Positions 1-7,665 of a stretch of DNA of 64,000 bases are shown here, piece after piece. The stretch's first letter is position 1; every line of letters begins with the position of its first letter. A program made the position numbers and the translations under genes. Source of the DNA: Gleimia sp. 6138-11-ORH1 (GTDB taxonomy: Bacteria; Actinomycetota; Actinomycetes; Actinomycetales; Actinomycetaceae); the NCBI RefSeq assembly GCF_024814355.1, contig NZ_JANUXV010000003.1, positions 62,001-126,000 on the forward strand, given 5' to 3'. The notes beneath the pieces were generated by a model. It was not told the DNA's origin. It ran no database searches and saw nothing but the letters and a program-made list of their open reading frames with translations.

Positions 1-262
1 GCAACGCTGGTATCGAAACTATGGGATAAAAACGAACTCGCAAATTACCACTCAGCTTATTCGCAGTGAAGCTATGGGGATAAGTGAGCTGGTCAACCAG
101 CAGATCCAAAAAGCCCTTAGCCGAGCCACCTTGAGCTTAAGGGGAATAGACAGAGTTCTTAAAGTAGCCCGCACTATAGCCGATTTAAGAGATAGTGAAA
201 CGATTGAAATAAATGATTTTGGGCAGGCCATGCAATATCGAAATGGGTTAAAAAATGTATAA
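1..262 (+). CDS. comM: ComM/YifB-family Mg-chelatase-like AAA+ ATPase, C-terminal fragment
   Basis: Only the last 86 or so codons are in the window; the reading frame is open from base 2 to the TAA at 260-262. The visible tail has the family's C-terminal helical lid pattern, with RGIDRVLKVARTIADLRDS matching the usual 'RGYDRVLRVAWTLADL' block and ending in the 'F..A..YR' motif. ComM/YifB proteins are hexameric helicases that promote branch migration during recombination of transformed DNA. The stop overlaps the start of dprA by 8 bases, so the two are translationally linked, as in many actinobacteria. The ATPase core lies outside the window, so its integrity cannot be judged. Confidence 0.85.
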   Translation, partial: QRWYRNYGIKTNSQITTQLIRSEAMGISELVNQQIQKALSRATLSLRGIDRVLKVARTIADLRDSETIEINDFGQAMQYRNGLKNV

Positions 263-1451
263 ACCAAACTTGAACTCACCCCTTGAAGTAGCCTGTATGT
301 GGTCTAACCTACTGGAACCAGGTGATACCGCCGGGGGAGTTCTCATCAGCGAAATGGGAGCTACTGCCGCCTTAGCCTGGTTACTTTCCGGGGCAAACCC
401 AACCGACTTACCAAAACAGATCCGCAGGTTAGAAAATGGGAAAGTAATTCCCTGGGCAAAAGTTGTTGCCCGTTGGCTACCGCGAGTGCCACAAGCAAAC
501 GTTAGGCAGCAGCTTGACCTATTAGAACGCCAAGGAGGGGAACTTTGGTATCCGGAACATCCACGCTGGCCTAAACAATTAGCTGATTTAGGAATTGGCG
601 CGCCGGTAGCTCTTTGGGTAAAAGGTAATCTCCAGGCTACACCCCCTAAAGCACATATCGCCTTAGTGGGGGCGCGCGCAGCCAGTGGGGAAGGGGAGCA
701 AATCTCCCAAGAATTTGCCTATGAGCTGGTCCAAGCCGGTTATAGTGTGATCTCTGGAGGAGCATTTGGTATAGATGCTGCCGCTCACCGCGGGGCAATC
801 CAAGCTACCAAACAACCGCGGGTAAATAATGAATCCCAAGCCACCATTGCCTTTATGGCTGGGGGAATTAATCAACTTTATCCAGTGTCGCAGTTGGATT
901 TATTTGACGCGATTACAGAATGTGGGTTGATAATTTCCGAAGTACCTCCCACCTGGCGTCCCGCAAAATGGCGTTTTTTAGCACGCAATCGACTAATTGC
1001 TGCCTTTTCTCAAGCAACTGTGGTGATAGAAGCCGGCTGGCGTTCAGGAGCTTTAGCAACTGCGCATCGAGGATTAGAGTTGGGGCGCCCCGTGGCAGCG
1101 GTGCCCGGCTCGATCTATTCGCAAATGTCAAAAGGATGTCATCGGCTGATTAGAGAAGCAGGTGCCAGTTTAGTAACTAGCGTTCCAGATATAAGAGAGC
1201 TAGTTGATCCCCTCAGTGAATCTTTCCGGCGGGAAGTTGCAACAGAGCCAAATTTGGCTGATGAAACAGAGTTTCCTTCGATTTTGGCGCAAAGAGTTTG
1301 GCAGGCACTTCCAAAATATGGGCGGGCGCAGGTTAGCTCGGTGGCTGTTTCAGCAGGTTTAAGTGTCAGTGAAGTAAATGGGGCATTAGCGGAATTATTG
1401 GTTGTTGGAAAGGCGCAGGTTTTTGCCGATGAATGTTGGCGGGTGAACTGA
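255..1451 (+). CDS. dprA: DNA-processing protein DprA (Smf)
   Basis: A 398-residue protein with the Rossmann-like DprA core: VGARAASGEGEQISQEFAYEL, then SGGAFGIDAAAHRGAI (about residues 170-185), FMAGGINQLYP, SEVPPTWRPAKWRFLARNRLIAA and a late GLELGRPVAAVPGS block. A C-terminal winged-helix-like region (about 335-398) follows. DprA loads RecA onto incoming single-stranded DNA in natural transformation. The start is the ATG at 255, overlapping the end of comM. The family's usual 'GxA.GID..AH' motif is intact. The pairing with ComM suggests DNA-uptake or recombination capacity, although no pilus or ComEC genes are in view. Confidence 0.95.
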   Translation: MYKPNLNSPLEVACMWSNLLEPGDTAGGVLISEMGATAALAWLLSGANPTDLPKQIRRLENGKVIPWAKVVARWLPRVPQANVRQQLDLLERQGGELWYPEHPRWPKQLADLGIGAPVALWVKGNLQATPPKAHIALVGARAASGEGEQISQEFAYELVQAGYSVISGGAFGIDAAAHRGAIQATKQPRVNNESQATIAFMAGGINQLYPVSQLDLFDAITECGLIISEVPPTWRPAKWRFLARNRLIAAFSQATVVIEAGWRSGALATAHRGLELGRPVAAVPGSIYSQMSKGCHRLIREAGASLVTSVPDIRELVDPLSESFRREVATEPNLADETEFPSILAQRVWQALPKYGRAQVSSVAVSAGLSVSEVNGALAELLVVGKAQVFADECWRVN

Positions 1452-1540
1452 AAATAGGGGTAAAAAGTTAGGGAGATGAACTTGAAAACAATCCATATGT
1501 GATTTAGAAAATAGATTATAGAGACACGGTGTCAGAATGG

Positions 1541-1575
1541 TATGCTAGTGGGTGAATAAGGTAAGCCTAAGCTTT
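1541..1575 (+). promoter_or_regulatory. Promoter with DtxR/IdeR-type iron box
   Basis: Bases 1557-1575 read TAAGGTAAGCCTAAGCTTT, which fits the classical DtxR/IdeR consensus TWAGGTWAGSCTWACCTWA at 17 of 19 positions. It sits just downstream of a plausible -10 element (TATGCT, 1541-1546), where a bound repressor would block transcription. The ABC-transporter operon begins at 1640, 64 bases further on. The site is seen in the sequence; iron control is inferred from the known family consensus. Confidence 0.7.
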
Positions 1576-1639
1576 CCTAAATACGTTTCGTTTAACGCCC
1601 TCGGAAAATCCGAAGAAAAGCGAAAATAGGACCCAAAGA

Positions 1640-3457
1640 ATGAAAAGAAGAAAAAAGACAGCGGTAATCTCAGCTGCCGGAAAACGCGACACACGCCTGG
1701 TCATGCTTGGGCGCATCGGATATGCTAGCGCAGTAGCACTCACCCTGCTCACCTTAGCGCAAATCATCGGCAACTACCCACAAAACAGTGCAGAAATCCC
1801 CACAAATTGGCAAATAATCGCACTTAGCTGCGGAATAATCCTGGCTTTCGCCGCCTCATTCTTTGAACTTTGGTACGGTGGCAGAGCCGCCCGCCAAGAA
1901 GAAAAACGCATCCGCCACAACCTGCTCAACCGACTGTTTGCCCAACAGAGGTCCTTACACATAAAAGCTGAAGATAGTAACGACTCTGCAAACGACGGAC
2001 AGCTTATCGCAATGCTCACGGATAATACCGAACGAGTCGTAGAATTTCGACAGGTATACTTTGGGCCAACCCTGGCTGCGATCCTAATCCCCTTCCTCAC
2101 CCTTCTCTACGTGGCCGGAGCCATAGACTGGGTAACTGGAGTGATCCTCCTACTAATGATTCCAGTAATTCCTTTGGGCGTGGGCGGATTTATGAAAGTA
2201 TTCGCAAAAACCTCAGCCAACTCCCGCAAACAACGCGGCAAATTAGCTGCCCGCTACCTGGACGCTATCCGTAACCTGGTGCTGATTCGCCTCCACCTGG
2301 CCGCCCCGCGGATCGAAGCAGAACTCAAAGCTCAGGGAGAGAAAAACCGCAAAGCAATCATGCGTCTACTGGCCGGAAACCAGATAGTCATCATCATCCT
2401 AGATGGACTTTTTAGCCTCTGCCTAATCGTGGTAGCTTCCCTAATGAGCTACCTGCGTTTCCAAGCTGGCGCAATCGACTTAGCCGGTGCAATCTCCATC
2501 ATCTTCCTCTCCTTCTTACTATTAGAACCGCTCAATCAGATTGCCGGCTTCTTCTACATCGGAATGGGTGGAATGGCCAGCGAAAAACAGATTCGCAAAT
2601 TCCTTGAAACAGACGAAGCAAACAAAGCAAAGCAAGCAGACACTTCCGCAGTCCCAGGTACTTCCACAATCCCAGGCACTTCCGCAATCGCGGGTATTCC
2701 CGCAATCTCAGACTCCCAAGCAGATTCCGAGGACGACACCTTTGACCTGGCAATTAAAGTGCGAAACCTACACTTCGACTACGGGCGCGGACCAGTCTTA
2801 AAGGGAATTAACCTAGACGTGCCCCAAGGACGCAAAATAGCTATCGTGGGCCGCTCCGGCGGGGGAAAAACAACACTTTTGAAACTAATCAAAGGCTCCC
2901 TGCCACTACAAACCGGAAGCCTCACAGTTGCCGGTGAAGACGTGCGCACCTCAGAAACCTTCATGCAACAAATCGCTTTCGTCGCACAAAAAACCTGGCT
3001 ATTTACCGGGAATATTCGCGACAACCTCCGCCTAGCCAAACCGGACGCAACCGATACGGAAATCTGGGAATCCTTAGAAAAAGCAAACCTAGCTGCCGAA
3101 GTGCGTTCCATGGGACAACAGTTAGACAGCAGTGTAGGCGAACAAGGAGCACTCATCTCAGGTGGACAAGCACAGCGGCTTTCCCTGGCCCGAGCTTTCC
3201 TCTCAGGAAGAAAAATCCTGATTCTAGATGAACCCACCGCGCAAGTAGACATTGATTCTGAAGCGAAACTAATCGCTGCGATTGGGAAAATCTCCGACGA
3301 ATACACCGTGGTATTAGTAACCCACCGTTTAGCCTTACTAAAACTAGCCGACGCAACTTTCACCTTAGAAAATGGTGTTTTGGATAGTTTCGAGATGCCA
3401 CTTAATCACTTAAAAGACCTGGAAGCAACTGAGAATACCGAAAAGGTAGGGAAGTGA
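1640..3457 (+). CDS. ABC transporter half, fused membrane and ATPase domains (iron-siderophore importer type or CydD-like)
   Basis: A 605-residue type IV (exporter-fold) ABC subunit. About six membrane segments fill residues 25-310, and the ATPase domain follows from about 370. Walker A is GRSGGGKTT (about 404), the signature ISGGQAQRLSLARA (about 505), Walker B ILILDEPTA (about 528) and the H-loop VTHR (about 562). A low-complexity linker joins the two domains. It forms a likely heterodimer with the next gene, whose GTG start overlaps its stop by four bases. Automated annotation might call it CydD, but no cydAB genes adjoin it and an iron box precedes it. An IrtA/YbtP-like ferric-siderophore importer is therefore my preferred reading; a thiol or heme exporter remains possible. 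The ATG at 1640 has AGGA upstream. Confidence 0.75.
   Translation: MKRRKKTAVISAAGKRDTRLVMLGRIGYASAVALTLLTLAQIIGNYPQNSAEIPTNWQIIALSCGIILAFAASFFELWYGGRAARQEEKRIRHNLLNRLFAQQRSLHIKAEDSNDSANDGQLIAMLTDNTERVVEFRQVYFGPTLAAILIPFLTLLYVAGAIDWVTGVILLLMIPVIPLGVGGFMKVFAKTSANSRKQRGKLAARYLDAIRNLVLIRLHLAAPRIEAELKAQGEKNRKAIMRLLAGNQIVIIILDGLFSLCLIVVASLMSYLRFQAGAIDLAGAISIIFLSFLLLEPLNQIAGFFYIGMGGMASEKQIRKFLETDEANKAKQADTSAVPGTSTIPGTSAIAGIPAISDSQADSEDDTFDLAIKVRNLHFDYGRGPVLKGINLDVPQGRKIAIVGRSGGGKTTLLKLIKGSLPLQTGSLTVAGEDVRTSETFMQQIAFVAQKTWLFTGNIRDNLRLAKPDATDTEIWESLEKANLAAEVRSMGQQLDSSVGEQGALISGGQAQRLSLARAFLSGRKILILDEPTAQVDIDSEAKLIAAIGKISDEYTVVLVTHRLALLKLADATFTLENGVLDSFEMPLNHLKDLEATENTEKVGK
2642..2713 (+). repeat. Four 18-bp tandem repeats in the ABC interdomain linker
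   Basis: Four consecutive 18-base units at 2642, 2660, 2678 and 2696 encode TSAVPG, TSTIPG, TSAIAG and IPAISD. They lie between the membrane and ATPase domains of the first ABC half-transporter. Because the unit is in frame, copy-number change would alter linker length without breaking the protein. The same repeat creates long spurious open frames on both strands. Confidence 0.85.
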
Positions 3458-5211
3458 CGATGAAAACCAATCTAACCCAGCCTTCCTTAAAAGAAATCGT
3501 CAAATGGCTCACCAGCATTACCAAACCAGTCCATAAGCCACTTTTGATTTCCTCAGTATTTAGAATCATTAACCTGGTAACGGACTTCCTTCTCTTCGCA
3601 GTTGCTGGCGGCGGAGTAGTTGCTCTGATTCTCAACCAAGCAAACGCAACTACAGTTTTCACCGCGCTTATCGTAGCCTCATTAACTAAAGCAATCGCCT
3701 TTTACTTTGAGCAATTTTCTGGGCACTTCGTAGCATTCAAAGCTCTGGAACTACTACGTACCTATGCGTTTGCAAAACTATGGCCCAAAGCTCCCGCGAT
3801 TGTATCCCACTCTCATTCTGGGGACGTATTAGCTTCCTTAACTCGCGACGTGGATCGGATTGAAGTTTTCTACGCCCATACCTTCGCCCCCCTGGTAGCA
3901 GCCCTAATTGCCCCGCTCACCATTCTTAGTGGTGTAGGGATTCTCTACGGTTGGGAATTAGCCCTGATTCCTCTAATCTGCGTACTAATTTCCCTCCTGA
4001 TTCTGCCCCTAATCGGCACGAAAAAAGCTTTTGCAGCCACCCAAGAAACCCTGCTACTGCGTCGCAAACTAGCTCACCACGTAACTGACTCAGTTTCAGG
4101 AATTAGTGAAGTAGTTGGCTACAACCAGGAAACCAACCGGTTAGAAGCCATGACCAACTATGAAAATAGCGTCACTCAAAGAGCCAACTATCCACGGACA
4201 ATCGTTGCCCTACGCCGCGCAGTAAATGCGGCCCTCATGCTGATTAGCGTTACGGGGATTGTCTTAATCGGTCTTAAAACCGGATTCGATCCAATCATCG
4301 TCGCCGCAGTAGCAACCGGTAGCCTACGCCTCTTTGAAGGACCACGCGGGGTAGAAGACGCCCTCGGATACTTAGACCACTCCATTGCGGCAGCGCGTCG
4401 CCTCTGGACAATCTCAAACGCGCCACAACAGGTAACGGACGGTGAAAACACCTACACTCCCACCCAAGCACCCACAGTAACTTGGGAAAACGTCACCTAC
4501 CAGTACCGCGACGAAAACGGAGAAGTTGTAAAAACCGCCCTCGAGAATATCAACCTCACCGCACCAGCTGGAAAACGCACCGTAATCCTGGGAGTTTCCG
4601 GATCCGGCAAATCCACTGCAGCACAACTGCTACTTCGCTTCGACGACCCAACCCAAGGCACTATCAAACTCGATGCCGTGCCAGTGACAGACTACACGCT
4701 GGATTCACTCAGACAAAATGTTGTGCTAGTAACCCAAAAAAACCAGCACCTCAACGCTGACATTGCCACCAACCTACGCTTAGGAGCCCCTGAAGCAACC
4801 GACGCGCAGCTTTGGGAAGTTCTTGAAACCGTGGGGTTAAAAGCTGAAATTGAAGCAATGCCAGCCGGACTAAAAACCGAAGTAGGTCAAGGAGGCACCA
4901 AACTATCAGGCGGACAATCTCAACGTCTAGCTTTAGGGCGCTCACTTTTGATGCAACCAAAAGTACTGGTGTTAGACGAATTCTCTGCCAACTTGAACAC
5001 GCAGTTAGAAAAAGAAATCCGCGAAAATCTGGCAAGAAACTACCCTGGAACCACCGTAATCGAAATTACCCACCGCTTGGAATCAGTTAAACACGCAGAC
5101 CAAGTTGCCCTAATCGACGACGGAAAACTGGTGGAAAAAGGCAGTGTAGCGCAGCTACTGGCCGCCAACGGTGAAGTTTATCGACTCTTAAACCGGGACG
5201 TAAACGAATAA
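3454..5211 (+). CDS. ABC transporter half, fused membrane and ATPase domains (partner of the preceding gene)
   Basis: A 585-residue exporter-fold ABC half-transporter, co-encoded with the gene before it. Membrane segments occupy about residues 25-300. The ATPase has Walker A GVSGSGKST (about 383), signature LSGGQSQRLALGRS (about 487) and an H-loop THR. Walker B reads VLVLDEFSANLN, so the usual DEPTSALD is altered: Pro is replaced by Phe and the D-loop Asp by Asn. This suggests one degenerate ATP site in the heterodimer, as is common for such pairs. The GTG at 3454 overlaps the previous stop as GTGA; an ATG at 3460 is equally well spaced from the GGTAGGG ribosome site. Function follows its partner: probable iron-chelate uptake, by context. 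Confidence 0.75.
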   Translation: MTMKTNLTQPSLKEIVKWLTSITKPVHKPLLISSVFRIINLVTDFLLFAVAGGGVVALILNQANATTVFTALIVASLTKAIAFYFEQFSGHFVAFKALELLRTYAFAKLWPKAPAIVSHSHSGDVLASLTRDVDRIEVFYAHTFAPLVAALIAPLTILSGVGILYGWELALIPLICVLISLLILPLIGTKKAFAATQETLLLRRKLAHHVTDSVSGISEVVGYNQETNRLEAMTNYENSVTQRANYPRTIVALRRAVNAALMLISVTGIVLIGLKTGFDPIIVAAVATGSLRLFEGPRGVEDALGYLDHSIAAARRLWTISNAPQQVTDGENTYTPTQAPTVTWENVTYQYRDENGEVVKTALENINLTAPAGKRTVILGVSGSGKSTAAQLLLRFDDPTQGTIKLDAVPVTDYTLDSLRQNVVLVTQKNQHLNADIATNLRLGAPEATDAQLWEVLETVGLKAEIEAMPAGLKTEVGQGGTKLSGGQSQRLALGRSLLMQPKVLVLDEFSANLNTQLEKEIRENLARNYPGTTVIEITHRLESVKHADQVALIDDGKLVEKGSVAQLLAANGEVYRLLNRDVNE

Positions 5212-5270
5212 AGCCAACGAAAAAAGAGTATGCTAATACTCCGAAGCAGAAATCAAGTAAGAAGAAAATA

Positions 5271-5843
5271 ATGGAAAAACAGTTACATAACATCAAAGAC
5301 TTAGACGGCGCCCAAGTTTACAAACTGGCAATGAGCATCGGAGCACCCCGGCTAATCGCCTGGATTTCCACCTACAATCAAGACGGCACCGTAAATGTAG
5401 CACCTTATGCTATGTCCGGAGTTGTCTCCGTAGACCCGCTTATCGTGCAATTTTGCTCCATCGGTAAAAAACTCACCTACCAGAACGTAACTGAACGTAA
5501 GGCTTTTGTCTTTAACATTCCTTCAGTTTCTCACCGCGACTTAGTAGCACAAACAGGTAAACCAGTACCCGCTGACGAAACAAAGGTGATCCCCGCTGAA
5601 ATAACCACCACTGAGGGCCTGCACGTAGATGCACCGATTATTGACCTAGCCCAAGCTAGTTTTGAATGTGAATTAATCGAAACTAAAGAAATGGGCAGCT
5701 CAACCATCATCTACGGTAAGGTAAAAGCCATTCACACCGCTGAAGGATTGGTAGGAGAATCAGGAGCAGCTGATTTCGCTCAGCTTAACCCACTCACCAG
5801 ACTGGGAACGATTGAATGGGGAGAAACAAAGGCTTTTATCTAA
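5271..5843 (+). CDS. Flavin reductase-like (FMN-binding split barrel) protein
   Basis: A 190-residue protein of the flavin-reductase-like split-barrel family, shown by the early 'APRLIAWISTYNQDGTVNVAPYA' type block (substrate/flavin loop) and the SIGKKLTYQN and KAFVFNIPS segments. Such proteins use FMN and often reduce flavins or bind electron carriers. It lies 59 bases after the second ABC half-transporter and probably belongs to the same transcript. In that setting a ferric-chelate reductase role is attractive: mycobacterial IrtA carries a flavin-binding reductase domain for the same purpose. That is inference; the fold assignment is firmer. Confidence 0.8.
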   Translation: MEKQLHNIKDLDGAQVYKLAMSIGAPRLIAWISTYNQDGTVNVAPYAMSGVVSVDPLIVQFCSIGKKLTYQNVTERKAFVFNIPSVSHRDLVAQTGKPVPADETKVIPAEITTTEGLHVDAPIIDLAQASFECELIETKEMGSSTIIYGKVKAIHTAEGLVGESGAADFAQLNPLTRLGTIEWGETKAFI

Positions 5844-5889
5844 AAGACCTGTAGTTAATCACCTTAAGACAGAAAACAGGAAGAAAACT

Positions 5890-6366
5890 ATGCCCCGCTT
5901 TAACCCAGGAGACCTGATTCCAAACTTTCAGGTAGACAGCACCAAAGGAAAAGTAGACCTTTACCAGCTAATCGAAAACTGTGAAAAAGGGGTAATCGTT
6001 TACTTTTACCCCAAAGCATCAACCCCGGGTTGCACTAAAGAAGCCTGCGATTTTAGAGACTCATTACAGAGTTTACAAGGCGCCGGATACACTGTTGTGG
6101 GCGTAAGTCCAGACAAACTTTCTGCCTTAGAAAAATTCGCTAACGAACAAGGGCTAAACTTTGCGCTTGCTACCGATCCAGATAAAACTCTGATGGAAGC
6201 TTGGGGAGCCTACGGGGAGAAACAAAACTACGGAAAAACGGTGGTGGGTGTAATCCGCTCCACCATAGTAATCCACAAGGATAAAACGGTAGCTCACGCC
6301 CTATATAACGTGAAAGCCACCGGGCACGTAGCCAGAATCCGAAAACTCTTGGGAATCGATAGCTGA
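5890..6366 (+). CDS. bcp: Bcp/PrxQ-type thiol peroxidase
   Basis: The protein starts MPRFNPGDLIPNFQV and is 158 residues, the normal length for atypical 2-Cys peroxiredoxin Q. The active site TPGCTKEAC gives the peroxidatic Cys48 and the resolving Cys53 five residues later, as in E. coli Bcp. It reduces hydrogen peroxide and organic hydroperoxides using thioredoxin. An in-frame extension to 5812 exists, but the ATG at 5890 is preceded by AGGAAG at the right spacing, and family length supports it. Position after the ABC/flavin reductase genes suggests protection against iron-driven oxidative stress. It converges on the ROK gene with two bases between stops. Confidence 0.92.
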   Translation: MPRFNPGDLIPNFQVDSTKGKVDLYQLIENCEKGVIVYFYPKASTPGCTKEACDFRDSLQSLQGAGYTVVGVSPDKLSALEKFANEQGLNFALATDPDKTLMEAWGAYGEKQNYGKTVVGVIRSTIVIHKDKTVAHALYNVKATGHVARIRKLLGIDS

Positions 6367-6368
6367 GA

Positions 6369-7517
6369 CTAGTCTCTTTTAAGAAGCACTGTTTCTAAAG
6401 CAAGTTGCCCCGCGTGTAGAAAGCAACCACTTAATACGGATTGCGTTCCACGCGGGGTAATATAAATTTCCGGTGGGGAAGAGATTTTCCCAGCGAACAC
6501 TTGAGCAATAGAAGCCTTAACTAAAGAACCACAATCAGAAATAGCGCCGCCAATGGCGATAACTTCCGGATCTAAAAGGTTAATGATTGGAATCAGAGCG
6601 TGGCCAATATTAGCGCTAACATTTTGGATTAGCTCAGTTTCTAACTCGCATATGCCCGCAGTTGAAAAAATCTCATTAGTGGGACGCCCATATTTATCCC
6701 GCAACTCTTTAAGCAACTGCCTACACTTATGCCAATAGATGTCGCTTCCTAACAAAATCTCGCCAGCTGCTCCGCGAGCGCCCTCTAACAGTTTCCCATT
6801 GAAAATTAAACCAGCTCCCACCGTATCTGAACAGTGAACGGCCATTAGAGTTTCTGGTTCAGCTTGATTTTGCTGCAGCAGATGATGCATCCATTCGGTA
6901 GCAACCTTCGCGTCATTTACAATCTGCACGGGGCAAGGATTATCTGCAGTGGAAACCAGGCTTTTAATTTCCTCAACCCAATCAGGTTTAGTGAGCGAAG
7001 GGAAGGTGTCTGAGCGAAGTAATTGCCCGTTGTGTACGATCCCCATTACTGCGATCACGGTTGCATAGATTGTGCCAGTAGTGTGTTTTTTCAGTTCCTT
7101 AGTAAGGGCAACGAAAGTGCTTTCTGGGGAACTTAAATCGCCGTGCGGAATGTAATGCTGGTAAAGCACTGTGCCACTTGCGGAAATAACTCTACCAGTA
7201 CACCCAGAGAGATTAATTCGCATCACTAAAGTATTGTGATGGTGCGGATTGAGCAGGAATAATTGCGGTTTTCTTCCCCCCAAAGCATGCCCAGTTTTAG
7301 CAGTAGTTGAGTTTACCAACCCGATTTTTTCTAAAGAAGCTAAAACCGCGTTGAGGGTAGGGCGGGAGAGGGCTAACTCAAGTTGTAAATCATTCAAAGA
7401 AACCCAGTCTGGGTAACCGCTGAGCGCATGAATCACATTCACCGTGTTCTGCAAGCGAATATTAGCGGTGGCTTTTACGGAGTTAGTAGGGTAAGAAAAC
7501 TGTGGGTTGATTGGCAT
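6369..7517 (-). CDS. ROK-family transcriptional regulator (sugar-responsive repressor)
   Basis: A 382-residue protein with an N-terminal winged helix-turn-helix (about residues 25-75; LSRPTLNAVLASLEKIGLV) followed by a ROK domain. The sugar-binding ND.K and GARGAAGEILLG motifs are recognisable. The zinc-binding cysteine cluster of ROK proteins (CxCGxxGCxE) is missing: the equivalent stretch reads SDIYWHKCRQLLKELRD. ROK regulators of this architecture bind operators near sugar-uptake genes and release DNA on ligand binding. It is divergent from the sugar-binding lipoprotein gene, with repeated AAACTGGTT words between them. It should control that operon. No kinase activity is expected from a protein with a wHTH and a degraded metal site. 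Confidence 0.88.
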   Translation of the reverse strand: MPINPQFSYPTNSVKATANIRLQNTVNVIHALSGYPDWVSLNDLQLELALSRPTLNAVLASLEKIGLVNSTTAKTGHALGGRKPQLFLLNPHHHNTLVMRINLSGCTGRVISASGTVLYQHYIPHGDLSSPESTFVALTKELKKHTTGTIYATVIAVMGIVHNGQLLRSDTFPSLTKPDWVEEIKSLVSTADNPCPVQIVNDAKVATEWMHHLLQQNQAEPETLMAVHCSDTVGAGLIFNGKLLEGARGAAGEILLGSDIYWHKCRQLLKELRDKYGRPTNEIFSTAGICELETELIQNVSANIGHALIPIINLLDPEVIAIGGAISDCGSLVKASIAQVFAGKISSPPEIYITPRGTQSVLSGCFLHAGQLALETVLLKRD

Positions 7518-7518
7518 G

Positions 7519-7626
7519 AAACCAGTTTACCGAAAAACTAAATTTTAGCCAGTATTTCAAGTTAAAAACTGGTTATAAAAATAGTTATGAAAACTGGTTG
7601 CGAAACTTGCCGGGGGAACGTATTCT
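7519..7626 (+). promoter_or_regulatory. Divergent promoter with repeated AAACTGGTT operator words
   Basis: The word AAACTGGTT occurs at 7566-7574 and 7591-7599, 25 bases apart, and inverted as AACCAGTTT at 7520-7528, right beside the ROK start. A near match, AGCCAGTAT (7547-7555), pairs with the 7566 copy as an inverted repeat. The copy at 7591 runs into a promoter with -35 TTGCGA (7598-7603), a 17-base spacer and -10 TATTCT (7621-7626). This is the expected layout for ROK repression of the sugar operon. The repeats are seen; the protein that binds them is inferred. Confidence 0.65.
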
Positions 7627-7665
7627 AAAACTACGGCAAAGGTGCCGCAGTCAAAGGAGTCTGAA

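Noticed and set aside
1640-5211. CydDC (cytochrome bd assembly) assignment for the two ABC halves
   Set aside because: The fold fits, but there are no cydAB genes beside them, and an iron box and a flavin reductase gene fit iron uptake better. I kept the generic call because sequence alone cannot decide.
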